Shown in pieces: positions 8,493 through 15,807 of a stretch of 20,335 nucleotides of DNA. Each line of letters begins with the position of its first letter. Within the stretch, counting starts at the first letter, position 1. Both the position numbers and the translations under genes were made by a program. The notes beneath the pieces are model-generated. The model was given only the letters and a program-made list of their open reading frames with translations. It was not told where the DNA came from and did no database searches. This stretch comes from an uncultured Collinsella sp. (GTDB lineage: Bacteria > Actinomycetota > Coriobacteriia > Coriobacteriales > Coriobacteriaceae): positions 1 through 20,335 of the forward strand of contig CATVQO010000009.1 in assembly GCA_958346165.1 (NCBI GenBank), given 5' to 3'.

Positions 8493-10454
8493 ATGGAACA
8501 GAGGGTCCTCGGGGGAAGATACCTCCTCAAGGATAAGGTGGGGACAGGCGGCATGGCGACCGTCTACCGTGCACAGGACCAGGTCCTCGACCGCACGGTA
8601 GCCGTCAAGATCATGCTGCCGCAGTATGCTGGCGACGCAACCTTCGCCGCACGCTTTAAGCAGGAGGCCCAGGCAGCAGCCGGCCTCTCCTCCCCCTATA
8701 TCGTGGGCGTCTACGATTGGGGCAAGGACGGCGACACCTATTACATCGTCATGGAGTACCTGCGCGGCACCGACCTTAAGAGCGGCATCAAGAGCCACGG
8801 CGCCCTCGACCCCAAGAAGGTCGCCCAGATCGGCTCGCAGATCAGCTCCGCGCTTTCGGTCGCCCACAAGCACGAGATCATCCACCGCGACATTAAGCCG
8901 CAGAACATCATGGTGCTGCCCGACGGCAACATCAAGGTGATGGACTTTGGCATCGCGCGCGCCAAGAACAGCCACCTCACGCAAGACAACAACGTGCTGG
9001 GAACCGCCCACTACGTCAGCCCCGAGCAGACCCGTGGTCAGGACCTCGGCCCCACCTCGGATATCTACTCGCTGGGCGTCGTGATGTATGAATGCGCCAC
9101 CGGCCGCGTTCCCTTTGACGGTGACGACGCTATCTCGGTCGCACTCAAGCAGGTCAACGAGCTGCCTATTCCGCCGAGCCAGATCAACTCCGGTGTCGAC
9201 GCCGACCTTGAGCGCATCATCCTCAAGTGCATGGAGAAAGACCCGGCAAACCGCTTCCAGACCGCCGACGAGCTGCGTCAGGTGCTCAACAGCTACCTGT
9301 CGGGCCGTGCCGTCAACGTCTCGGAGCCCACGCGCATCATCGGTGCCCCCGGTGAGCTGGGTGCCACCAAGACTCGCGAGCTTTCCGATCAGACACGCGC
9401 CATGGTGCGTCCCGTTTCGGGCGTGAGCGGCCAGAATACCGCCCGTAGCTCGGTTTCGGGCTCTACCGGCTCCTACGAGGTCGAAAAGCCCAAATCCAAC
9501 AAGAACAAGATCATCGCCGCCGTGGTGGCAGCCGTTGCCGTCATCGGCATCGTGGTGGCCTTTGCCACAGGACTCTTTGGCGGCGAGCAGGTCACCGTGC
9601 CCGATGTGCTGGGCAAGGACCAGCAGACTGCCGTCGAGCTGATCAAGGAAGCCGGCCTCGAGGTCGGCACCATCGACCAAAGCTACAACGACGATGTCGA
9701 CGAGGGCAAGGTCGCCGAGCAGACGCCCAACGGCAACACCAAGAAGACCAAGGGCACCAAGGTGAACCTGGTAATCTCCAAGGGCCCCAAGCCCTCCGAA
9801 AAGGTTGAGGTTCCCAAACTTGTCGGCCTGACCAAGGACCAAGCAGAAGCCGCACTGGCAAGCGTTGGCCTGAAGGGCAACGCCTCCGAGGAGGCCAACG
9901 AGGCTGATGAGGGCCAGGTCTTTGAGCAGGGCACCGAAGCCGGTAAGGAAGTCGCGAAGGGCACGACCATCTCGTACAAGGTCTCGAGCGGCCCGGATAC
10001 CACGTCCGTCCCCGACCTGACCGACATGACCGAGGCCCAGGCGCGCAACGCCCTCGATATGGCAGGCTTTGGCGTCGACGTGAGCTACCAGGAGAACGAC
10101 TCGGTTACCGAGGGCACCGTGATCAGCTGGAACCCCAGCGGCAAGCAGAAGCCCGGCGCCACGATTACCGTCGTCATTGCCAAGAAGTCCGGCAAGGCCA
10201 CCGTCCCGGGCAACCTGTACGGCAAGAGCATCTCCGCCGCCGTTACCGCGCTCAACAACGCCGGTTTCTATAACATTGGCTTCTGTGACCAGAACGGCAA
10301 TCCCGTAAGCGGTAACGAGGATGCCACCGTTACGGGCGTCTCCCCCACTGGAAAGCAGTCCACCGACAGCACGATTACGCTGACGGTCGCACTTTCTGGT
10401 TCGGGCTCGGGCTCGGGCACGAGCACGGGCGACGATTCCGGTACGACCAACTAG
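8493..10454 (+). CDS. pknB: PknB-like Ser/Thr kinase with four PASTA repeats
   Basis: The protein has 653 residues. The kinase domain (about 10-275) carries GTGGMATVY, Lys39 in VAVK, HRDIKPQN (131-138) with catalytic Asp133, DFG (151-153), GTAHYVSPEQ and a complete C-lobe. It is an RD kinase, unlike the first kinase here. A juxtamembrane stretch rich in Thr/Ser leads to one membrane helix (about 340-362). Four extracellular PASTA repeats follow, starting near 366, 437, 503 and 568 (openings VTVPDVLG, VEVPKLVG, TSVPDLTD, ATVPGNLY). The fourth is divergent and is followed by a Gly/Ser/Thr tail. PASTA domains bind peptidoglycan fragments or lipid II, so this is probably the sensor of the block. 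ATG 8493 is chosen over in-frame ATG 8478, because AGGAG (8483-8487) sits just upstream and the protein then begins MEQRVLGGRY, typical of the family. The 132-base gap before it suggests a possible separate promoter. Confidence 0.93.
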   Translation: MEQRVLGGRYLLKDKVGTGGMATVYRAQDQVLDRTVAVKIMLPQYAGDATFAARFKQEAQAAAGLSSPYIVGVYDWGKDGDTYYIVMEYLRGTDLKSGIKSHGALDPKKVAQIGSQISSALSVAHKHEIIHRDIKPQNIMVLPDGNIKVMDFGIARAKNSHLTQDNNVLGTAHYVSPEQTRGQDLGPTSDIYSLGVVMYECATGRVPFDGDDAISVALKQVNELPIPPSQINSGVDADLERIILKCMEKDPANRFQTADELRQVLNSYLSGRAVNVSEPTRIIGAPGELGATKTRELSDQTRAMVRPVSGVSGQNTARSSVSGSTGSYEVEKPKSNKNKIIAAVVAAVAVIGIVVAFATGLFGGEQVTVPDVLGKDQQTAVELIKEAGLEVGTIDQSYNDDVDEGKVAEQTPNGNTKKTKGTKVNLVISKGPKPSEKVEVPKLVGLTKDQAEAALASVGLKGNASEEANEADEGQVFEQGTEAGKEVAKGTTISYKVSSGPDTTSVPDLTDMTEAQARNALDMAGFGVDVSYQENDSVTEGTVISWNPSGKQKPGATITVVIAKKSGKATVPGNLYGKSISAAVTALNNAGFYNIGFCDQNGNPVSGNEDATVTGVSPTGKQSTDSTITLTVALSGSGSGSGTSTGDDSGTTN

Positions 10455-10504
10455 TCGCCACCCCACCGCTCATCGCGGCTTTCGCCGCAAACATATTCGC
10501 TCAG

Positions 10505-10543
10505 AAGCGCCCGCTTGCTCCCCGGCAAGCGGGCGCTTTGTTT
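10505..10543 (+). terminator. rho-independent terminator of the pknB block
   Basis: A perfect 13-bp stem pairs 10505-10517 (core GCGCCCGCTTG) with 10526-10538, with an 8-base loop CTCCCCGG. It is followed by a T-rich stretch (TTTGTTTAT). It lies about 50 bases after the PASTA kinase stop, closing the signalling cluster. Confidence 0.9.
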
Positions 10544-10631
10544 ATCGACAGGCCAGGGCTCCATAGCAACACAAAGAGGCCCGCAAAAACAAGCCTCCCA
10601 GGTGACAACAGAATATGTAATGCAGTAATTA

Positions 10632-10829
10632 CTAGCCGCAGAACTTCACCATGGTCTCGACCACGAGCTTCTCGGAGTTGAGCTGCTGTATCATGATGCC
10701 CTGCTGGAACAGCGGGATGTTGACGCGCGTGCGCTCCGGATCGGAGTGCTCGACGAACTCCTTCTTATCCAAGGTGCAGACCGAGCGCGACAAAACGACT
10801 TCGAAGCGACCCATTACGGCATCGCGCAT
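10632..10829 (-). CDS. small hypothetical protein divergent from the LacI regulator
   Basis: A 65-codon ORF (60 if read from the second ATG at 10814). Third codon positions are strongly G/C (for example CTC, GTC, GAG and AAG repeatedly), matching neighbouring real genes, and the protein has a balanced composition with no runs: it contains FEVVLSRS, then DKKEFVEHSDPERTRVN, and ends MVKFCG. I do not recognise a family. No good Shine-Dalgarno sequence precedes either start, which weakens the call; translation could be leaderless, or the ORF could be the tail of a decayed gene. A GGTTAA/TTAACC palindrome lies 13 bases upstream of the first ATG, so any promoter for this gene would share the operator of the divergent lacI. 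The flanking stretch 10544-10631 holds only a weak 5-bp GAGGC/GCCTC hairpin. Confidence 0.5.
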   Translation of the reverse strand: MRDAVMGRFEVVLSRSVCTLDKKEFVEHSDPERTRVNIPLFQQGIMIQQLNSEKLVVETMVKFCG

Positions 10830-10833
10830 GCGC

Positions 10834-10858
10834 TACAATCTCGGTTAATCTGTTAACC
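10834..10858 (+). promoter_or_regulatory. -10 box and LacI-type operator in front of lacI
   Basis: TACAAT at 10834-10839 is a good -10 box; no convincing -35 is seen. Immediately downstream, 10843-10858 is the perfect palindrome GGTTAATCTGTTAACC (6-bp arms, 4-base centre), placed over the expected transcription start. The same pattern recurs before the epimerase and deoR genes, so negative autoregulation by the adjacent LacI protein is the simplest reading. Confidence 0.7.
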
Positions 10859-10881
10859 ACCCGAAAGCAGCAGGAGGCCCC

Positions 10882-11892
10882 ATGCCCACACCAGGCAAGC
10901 GCCCATCCATGCGCCAGATTGCCGTCGCGGCCGGCGTATCCGTCGCCACGGTCTCCCACGTCATCAACGGCAGCGGCCGTTTTTCCGAAGACACCCGCAA
11001 ACGCGTGGAAGCCGCCCTAAAGGAATACGGCTACGTCACGAACATGGCGGCGAAGAGCCTCCGTATGGCCCAGTCCCGGACCATCGGCATGATCGTGCCG
11101 GACATCTCCAACGACTTCTTTTCCAAGATCGCCCTGCATGTGGAGCGCGAGCTGGCAACCGAGGACTACTCGGTCTTTGTTTGCAACAGCGCCAATGACC
11201 CCGCCCGCGAGCGTGACTACTTCCGCACGCTGGCAAGCAAGCAGGCCGACGGTATCATCTGTATCTCCGGCCTGCGCAGGCTCGACGGCGAGTTCGTCCC
11301 CCACGGAATCCCCGTGGTCTGCATCGACCGTGCGCCCGAAAACGACCTCGGTTTCCCACACGTGGGCTCCGACAACATCGGCGGTGGCTACATGGCGACC
11401 GAGCACCTCATCGAGCGCGGCTGCAAGGACATCCTGAGCATCTCGAGTTTTACCGCCAACTACCCCGGCAACGAGCGCCAGATGGGCTACGAGCGGGCGC
11501 TCGCCGCGCACGGAATGCCGCTACGCCGCGACTACCAGCTGTTTGTCTCGGGTAAGCAGCCGAGCATCATCGAGTCGGAAGAGCTCGTGACCGACTTCCT
11601 CTCCACGGGCTACCCCGTCGACGGCGTCTTCGCCCATAGCGACCACGCAGCCGTGGGCGCGCTGCGTGCGCTCGTTGCCGCCGGCAAGCGCGTACCCGAA
11701 GACGTCCGTCTCATCGGCTTCGACGATTCCGTTTACGCGCAGCTTCCGACGCCGCAAATCAGCACCATCCGCCGCTTCCCCGAGCGCCTCGCGCACGAGG
11801 GATGTCAGGCCCTGCTCGCCCTGCTGCGCGGCGAAGAGCCCGAGATGGAGACGCTTGTCCCCGTTAAGCTCGTGCAACGCGCGAGCAGCTAG
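10882..11892 (+). CDS. LacI-family transcriptional regulator (RbsR/PurR-like)
   Basis: The 336-residue length is usual for the family. Residues about 9-30 are the helix-turn-helix (MRQIAVAAGVSVATVSHVIN), followed by the hinge helix region ending AAKSLRMAQS (about 57-66). The remainder is a periplasmic-binding-protein-like effector domain with typical landmarks: TIGMIVPDISNDFFS, VCIDRAP, DGVFAHSDHAAVGAL, LIGFDDSVYAQLPTPQISTI. ATG 10882 follows AGGAGG (10872-10877). The gene converges on rpiB and shares a bidirectional terminator with it. A 16-bp palindrome occurs at its own promoter, twice before the epimerase gene and once before deoR, so it probably represses itself and the sugar genes. The effector cannot be read from sequence; a pentose or hexulose phosphate or free ketose would fit. 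Confidence 0.92.
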   Translation: MPTPGKRPSMRQIAVAAGVSVATVSHVINGSGRFSEDTRKRVEAALKEYGYVTNMAAKSLRMAQSRTIGMIVPDISNDFFSKIALHVERELATEDYSVFVCNSANDPARERDYFRTLASKQADGIICISGLRRLDGEFVPHGIPVVCIDRAPENDLGFPHVGSDNIGGGYMATEHLIERGCKDILSISSFTANYPGNERQMGYERALAAHGMPLRRDYQLFVSGKQPSIIESEELVTDFLSTGYPVDGVFAHSDHAAVGALRALVAAGKRVPEDVRLIGFDDSVYAQLPTPQISTIRRFPERLAHEGCQALLALLRGEEPEMETLVPVKLVQRASS

Positions 11893-11954
11893 ACAGCGGG
11901 CAGCGAATAGCCGCGTTTTTCTCTCGCATGTGCTCTATCCCACGCGCGACATGC

Positions 11955-11989
11955 AAAAAGCCCGCCACCACACGGGTGACGGGCTTTTC
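11955..11989. terminator. bidirectional terminator between lacI and rpiB
   Basis: AAAAGCCCG (11956-11964) pairs perfectly with CGGGCTTTT (11980-11988), with an inner CACC/GGTG helix. Runs of A on the left and T on the right let it end both the plus-strand lacI transcript and the minus-strand rpiB transcript. It reaches nearly to the rpiB stop codon. Confidence 0.85.
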
Positions 11990-11991
11990 CG

Positions 11992-12468
11992 CTACCAGCC
12001 GCGTGCTTCCTCCGCACGTACGAGCTGACGAGCCTCGATCTGGCGAATCATATCGATGCGTCGCTGGTGACGGCCGCCCTCGAACTCGCCGGTGAGCCAG
12101 GCGTCGACAATCATTTTGGCCAGCTCGATGCCTACCACACGAGCACCAAATGCGAGCATGTTGGTGTTGTTGTGCTCGCGCGACAGGCGAGCGGAATACG
12201 GCTCAGAGCAGGTGCAGCAACGGATACCGCGCACCTTGTTGGCGGCAAGCGAGATGCCCACACCCGTACCGCAGATAACGATACCGCGATCAACCTCGCC
12301 GGACATGACAGCGTCCGCCACGGCCTCACCCGCGATGGGATAGTCAAAGCGCTCGGTGCTGTCCGTACCGAAGTTCACGACTTCGTAGCCGTACTTCTCC
12401 TGGATATACGCCGTGATGGCTTCCTTGTACTCGACTGCGACGTGGTCGTTTCCAATACCGATCTTCAA
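11992..12468 (-). CDS. rpiB: RpiB/LacAB-family sugar-phosphate isomerase (ribose-5-phosphate isomerase B-like)
   Basis: The 158-residue length is normal for the family. Family landmarks: GNDHVAVEYK (6-15; Asp8, His9), ICGTGVGISLAANKVRGIR with catalytic-type Cys66, and ARLSREHNNTNMLAFGARV with His99. Members interconvert aldose and ketose phosphates: ribose-5-P/ribulose-5-P, or allose-6-P/allulose-6-P, or galactose-6-P/tagatose-6-P as LacAB. RpiB and AlsB cannot be separated by eye. The start is TTG at 12468, supported by AAGGGG six to seven bases upstream on this strand; no early in-frame ATG competes. It lies 72 bases after the epimerase gene and is probably in the same transcript, under the duplicated operators at 13236-13285. 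Confidence 0.9.
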   Translation of the reverse strand: MKIGIGNDHVAVEYKEAITAYIQEKYGYEVVNFGTDSTERFDYPIAGEAVADAVMSGEVDRGIVICGTGVGISLAANKVRGIRCCTCSEPYSARLSREHNNTNMLAFGARVVGIELAKMIVDAWLTGEFEGGRHQRRIDMIRQIEARQLVRAEEARGW

Positions 12469-12540
12469 AAGAGACCCCTTTCCATAAGAACCATTCGCGC
12501 ATGCCGCGCGCTCAATCCGTCCTAATTCGCCGTTCCGCTT

Positions 12541-13194
12541 CTAATACACCTCGCCGGCGCGCAAACGGCGCAGACACTCCTCGTAACCAGCGTCCTTGCC
12601 AAACAGCGCACTGGTGCCCAGGATAAATCCGTCCGCGCCAATGGCGGACAGGTCGCGCACGCGCTCGGGCGAGCAGGCGCCGTCGATCATGAGCTTGAAG
12701 CCAAAGCGCTCCTTCAGCGCGGCAAGGCGACGCACCTTGTCGTTCGTGAACTCGATAAAGCTCTGACCGGCAAAACCCGGATTCACCGTCATGACCATCA
12801 CGTAATCGCAGAGGTTCAACATCTCCTCGATCTCGGAGATAGAGGTGTCGGGGTTCACGGCGATACCGGCGCTCTTGCCGAGGGACTTAATCGCGGCGAG
12901 TGTCTTGACCACGTAACGCTCGGACTCCGGATGGATATAGATGATGTCCGCGCCGGCGGAGGCGAAAAGTTCAACCTTGCTGGCAGGATTCTCGACCATA
13001 AGGTGCACGTCGACGAGCTTGTTGGTGGCAGCTCGCACGGCCTTGATGTCTTCGAGACCCATGGCGAAATTGGGAACGAAACTGCCGTCCATCACGTCGC
13101 AATGGAAGATGTCGATGCCGGCGGCGTCGAGATCCTCGACGGTCGCACGCAGATTGCCGTAGTCGGCGCACATGAGACTGGGGCAGAGCAGCAT
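12541..13194 (-). CDS. ribulose-phosphate 3-epimerase family enzyme, possibly D-allulose-6-phosphate 3-epimerase
   Basis: A 217-residue TIM barrel that epimerises carbon 3 of a ketose phosphate. Metal ligands are all present: His31 and Asp33 in FHCDVMDGSFVPN, His64 in VHLMVENP, Asp171 in MIDGACSPERV. The phosphate-binding GTSALFG is at about 193-199. Canonical Rpe enzymes usually read MSVNPGFGGQ and DGG; here the segments are MTVNPGFAGQ and DGAC, and SPSLMCAD opens the protein, all closer to AlsE (D-allulose-6-P to D-fructose-6-P) as I recall that family. Location beside an RpiB-type gene and a PTS permease favours a dedicated catabolic role over the housekeeping pentose phosphate role. ATG 13194 is preceded by AAGGAG. 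Two LacI-type operators overlap its promoter boxes. Confidence 0.85.
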   Translation of the reverse strand: MLLCPSLMCADYGNLRATVEDLDAAGIDIFHCDVMDGSFVPNFAMGLEDIKAVRAATNKLVDVHLMVENPASKVELFASAGADIIYIHPESERYVVKTLAAIKSLGKSAGIAVNPDTSISEIEEMLNLCDYVMVMTVNPGFAGQSFIEFTNDKVRRLAALKERFGFKLMIDGACSPERVRDLSAIGADGFILGTSALFGKDAGYEECLRRLRAGEVY

Positions 13195-13204
13195 AGTGAA
13201 CTCC

Positions 13205-13285
13205 TTATCTGCTCGGTGATTATCTACTCGGTGGTAATTAATCGTTTAACCTTTATCTACAGTCTGGCTGATTAATCGTTTAACC
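13205..13285 (-). promoter_or_regulatory. tandemly duplicated promoter-operator of the epimerase-rpiB operon
   Basis: Two diverged copies of a ~33-bp unit occupy 13220-13251 and 13253-13285. Each carries a LacI-type palindrome (AATTAATCGTTTAACC at 13236-13251, GATTAATCGTTTAACC at 13270-13285). On the minus strand each also supplies a TTAAAC -35 (complement of 13244-13249 and 13278-13283) and a TAGATA -10 (complement of 13221-13226 and 13254-13259), spaced 17 and 18 bases. Operators thus cover both -35 boxes. A further partial copy (TTATCTGCTCGGTGAT, 13205-13220) lies beside the ribosome binding site. A half-site TTAACC is at 13292-13297. The rest of the gap to deoR, 13298-13459, shows no clear gene or terminator. 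Confidence 0.7.
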
Positions 13286-13459
13286 ACGTTGTTAACCTGC
13301 AGGCTTTTCCAGATTCACAACGTTGCCATATTTGCCTATCTAGCTGGTATCATGCAGGAGCCCGCACCACGAAACGCTGTCGTATTCCCTAGGAAGAAAT
13401 CCCGCTACGCGGACAGCAGCAGCCAGGGGCCGCAATCCGCAGACCTGAGCCCGGACCCC

Positions 13460-14203
13460 CTACGCTCCAGGCGTGATCAGGCGCGCGCACTGGGCGATCT
13501 TCTCGTCATAGGACTCCGCGATAATCGACACACCATCGAACCCAAACGCGCGAACATTCGAGAACTGATGGAACTTCGAGCTGTCGCACAGCACGTACGC
13601 CTTATTCGAATTCTCGCGCACGATGCGCTTCTTCGCCGCCTCAACGTAGGAGGGCGTCATGACGCCGCGGTCCTCGTCAATCGCGTTGGTCCCGATAAAC
13701 GCCTTATCGAAGTACAGATCGCACAGGATCGATTCGGTCATAGAACCGCAGAACGAGGAGTTCACATAGTTGAACTCGCCACCCACCACGATGAGCTGGG
13801 CGCGCGTCTCGCTCTTAATCAGGCACGCCGAGGCATCCGTCGTGTAAATTGTCACGTCGCGGTCGAGCAGCAGACGCAGCAGCGCCGTGCAGGTGGAACC
13901 CGAGTCCAAGTAGAGCGTGTCCCCGTCCTCAACAAAACGCAAGGCGACTTGGGCAATCTGTTCCTTCTCACTCCCGTGTAGGCCCGAACGCGTCGAGATA
14001 CTCACCTCGTGGACAGCCGAGAGGAGCCTCACCGCGCCGCCCGAAAGATGCTCAACCTTGCCAAGCGCCTCCAGCTCCTTGAGGTCGCGACGTAGCGTCG
14101 AAATAGAGACGCCCGGCAGCTCCTCCTGCAGCTCGGAAATCCTCGCGAGGCCCGACTTCTGCAGGCACTCTACAATTCGCTCCTGGCGCTCATACGGAAT
14201 CAT
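13460..14203 (-). CDS. DeoR-family transcriptional regulator
   Basis: The 247-residue length is normal for the family. Residues about 1-58 form the winged helix-turn-helix (MIPYERQERIVECLQ, then ISELQEELPGVSISTLRRDLKELEALGKV, ending LSGGAVR). The remainder is the sugar-phosphate sensor domain, with LYLDSGSTCTALLRLL, VVGGEFN, KAFIGTNAIDEDRGVMTPSYVEAAKK and YVLCDSSKF. ATG 14203 is chosen because GGAGAGG precedes it at good spacing and DeoR proteins usually begin this way; the frame stays open far upstream, but that extension overlaps the EIIBC gene and is not protein-like. It follows the permease gene by 224 bases on the same strand. An inverted repeat of DeoR style and a LacI-type site lie in that gap, so it may be controlled by both regulators. 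The inducer is probably a phosphorylated sugar intermediate. Confidence 0.9.
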   Translation of the reverse strand: MIPYERQERIVECLQKSGLARISELQEELPGVSISTLRRDLKELEALGKVEHLSGGAVRLLSAVHEVSISTRSGLHGSEKEQIAQVALRFVEDGDTLYLDSGSTCTALLRLLLDRDVTIYTTDASACLIKSETRAQLIVVGGEFNYVNSSFCGSMTESILCDLYFDKAFIGTNAIDEDRGVMTPSYVEAAKKRIVRENSNKAYVLCDSSKFHQFSNVRAFGFDGVSIIAESYDEKIAQCARLITPGA

Positions 14204-14247
14204 ATTGGGAACCTCTCCAAACCACTCTGCTTCACGCTCGTTCATTT

Positions 14248-14259
14248 CTTTTCGAAAAG
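14248..14259. promoter_or_regulatory. 12-bp perfect palindrome upstream of deoR
   Basis: CTTTTCGAAAAG is a perfect palindrome about 45 bases before the deoR start, close to where its promoter should lie (TACACT on the minus strand is adjacent). TTTCGAAA cores are known in some DeoR-family operators. No function is proven. Confidence 0.4.
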
Positions 14260-14307
14260 TGTAACGCACAAGCAGAATAGCGGCCGCCACCTGTTGCGAT
14301 GACGACC

Positions 14308-14323
14308 GCTTAATCGATTGACC
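14308..14323. promoter_or_regulatory. degenerate LacI-type operator upstream of deoR
   Basis: GCTTAATCGATTGACC matches the epimerase operators at all but three or four of 16 positions and keeps the central CG. It lies in the 224-base gap between the EIIBC and deoR genes, so the LacI protein may also act here. Confidence 0.45.
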
Positions 14324-14329
14324 TACCCT

Positions 14330-14350
14330 CTCGTTCACAATTTGAACGAG
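14330..14350. promoter_or_regulatory. inverted repeat, candidate DeoR operator
   Basis: Perfect 8-bp arms CTCGTTCA (14330-14337) and TGAACGAG (14343-14350) flank a 5-base AT-rich spacer. It sits between the permease stop and deoR start. The TTCA...TGAA type is common for DeoR-family sites, suggesting autoregulation. There is no T-run after it, so it is not a terminator. A nearby 6-bp CTCTTC/GAAGAG hairpin (14377-14392) also lacks a T-run. Confidence 0.5.
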
Positions 14351-14427
14351 GTTGACACACCTCGCGTAAGCGCGACGCTCTTCAAGCGAAGAGAACGACC
14401 CTAGGAGAGGCGGCGCATCCGGGGCTC

Positions 14428-15804
14428 TTAGGCGAGCTGATCCTCCTTGCCGGTGAAGGCGAAGGCAAGAACACCGGCCACGACGGCGGAAATGAGCATG
14501 CCGACCATAGCCCAAGCGAAGTTCATGGGGTCGGAACTCACGAAAGCCGGGAACGTAGTGACGGAACCGAAGGTGAACGCAGTGGTGACGACCTTCATGA
14601 TACCGAGGAACGCGCCGCCGACGGCACCGCCGATGATCTGCGCAAGCCAGACCTTCTTGTTCTTCACGAGCATACCGAACAGCGTGGGCTCGATGATGGC
14701 GGACAGGGCGATCGATACGACACCGGTCATCGCGAAGCTCTTGAGCTTCTGGTCGCGGGCCTTGAGGAACACGCCGAAGGCGCAGCCGATAACGGCGAAG
14801 TTGCAGGCGAAGGTGAAGGGGCAGATGTAGTCGAAGCCGTTCTGAGCGATGTTGTTGATCATGATGGGGTTCACGGCCCAGTGGATGCCCATGGACACCA
14901 GCACGGACCAGCCGCCGCCAACCAGCACGCCGGCGAACACGGAGCTGCGCTCGATCAGCCAGTTGACCACGAAGGCGATGGCCTCACCAGCGTAGACGCC
15001 CAGGGGACCGATGACGAGCATGGTGAGCGGAACCATAACGATCAGGGAGATGGCGGGCAGCACGACGAGCTTGAGCATCTCGGAAACGTGCTCATCGAGC
15101 CACTTGTACAGGTACGAGTAGACCCAGACAGACAAGATGGCAGGGATAACCGTGGAGTTGTAGTTCATGAGAACCACGGGGATGCCGAAGAAGTCCGTCA
15201 TGGCGCCGTTGCCCGCGTCGCCCATGAGGGCGATGAAGTCCGGGTAGAGCAGGCACGCGCCGAGCAGCGCCGACAGGTACGGGCTCGCGCCGAAGCGCTT
15301 GCCGGCGGAGAAGCCGAGCAGCACGGGCAGGAAGTAGAACACGCTCATGGCCAGGGTGTACAGGATGGTGTAGGTACCCGTGCCCTCAGCGATGATGCCG
15401 AGCTGGGCGGCCAGGATAACGAAGCCGCGCAGGATACCGGAGCCGGCCATGGCGGGCAGCAGCGGGGCAAAGATGCCGGAGATCGCGGAGAAGACTTGGC
15501 TGACGATGCTCTCGCCCTCGTCCTTGGTAGCAGCGGAGATTTCCACGCCCGAACCCTTGACCAGCGGCTCAAACTTCTCGTACAGCTTCGGGACCTCAGT
15601 GCCGATGAGAACCTGGTACTGACCGGCCTTGTTCAGCGTGTTCACAACGCCTTCGACTTCCTTGACCGCAGCGTCGTCGCAAGCCGCGTCGTCTTTGAGA
15701 TTGAGGCGCAGGCGCGTCGCGCAGTGCGTCATGCCCGAGATGTTCTCGGGACCACCGACGGCGTCCAGAATCCCCTGAGCCATCGCGTTCCAGTCGCGTT
15801 TCAT
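14428..15804 (-). CDS. PTS sugar permease, EIIBC of the glucose/beta-glucoside superfamily
   Basis: A 458-residue protein that imports and phosphorylates a sugar. Residues 1 to about 85 are the EIIB domain, with phosphorylated Cys28 in SGMTHCATRLRL. Residues about 105-455 are the EIIC membrane domain with about ten hydrophobic segments, including FAPLLPAMAGSGILRG and the conserved IIEPTLFG (the family's GITEP-like motif). There is no EIIA domain at the C-terminus, so phosphate must come from an EIIA encoded elsewhere. The start ATG 15804 lies 3 bases after the stop of the upstream TIM-barrel gene, with GGGGAGG as ribosome binding site, so the two are one operon. The family covers beta-glucosides, sucrose, trehalose, N-acetylmuramate and others; substrate cannot be fixed by sequence reading. 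Neighbours suggest a ketose or a sugar giving one. Confidence 0.93.
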   Translation of the reverse strand: MKRDWNAMAQGILDAVGGPENISGMTHCATRLRLNLKDDAACDDAAVKEVEGVVNTLNKAGQYQVLIGTEVPKLYEKFEPLVKGSGVEISAATKDEGESIVSQVFSAISGIFAPLLPAMAGSGILRGFVILAAQLGIIAEGTGTYTILYTLAMSVFYFLPVLLGFSAGKRFGASPYLSALLGACLLYPDFIALMGDAGNGAMTDFFGIPVVLMNYNSTVIPAILSVWVYSYLYKWLDEHVSEMLKLVVLPAISLIVMVPLTMLVIGPLGVYAGEAIAFVVNWLIERSSVFAGVLVGGGWSVLVSMGIHWAVNPIMINNIAQNGFDYICPFTFACNFAVIGCAFGVFLKARDQKLKSFAMTGVVSIALSAIIEPTLFGMLVKNKKVWLAQIIGGAVGGAFLGIMKVVTTAFTFGSVTTFPAFVSSDPMNFAWAMVGMLISAVVAGVLAFAFTGKEDQLA

Positions 15805-15807
15805 TGG

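Noticed and set aside
8481..10466. 661-codon open frame on the minus strand
   Set aside because: It is the antisense shadow of the PASTA kinase gene. GC-rich codon bias keeps the opposite frame open, and the product has no recognisable domain.
13289..13981. 230-codon plus-strand frame
   Set aside because: Most of it is antisense to deoR, and it begins inside the epimerase promoter region. The composition is that of a shadow frame.
14204..14515. Longer N-terminus for the DeoR regulator
   Set aside because: The frame is open, but the added ~100 residues are Arg/Ala-rich, overlap the EIIBC gene end and cross operator-like palindromes. ATG 14203 has the ribosome binding site and normal family length.
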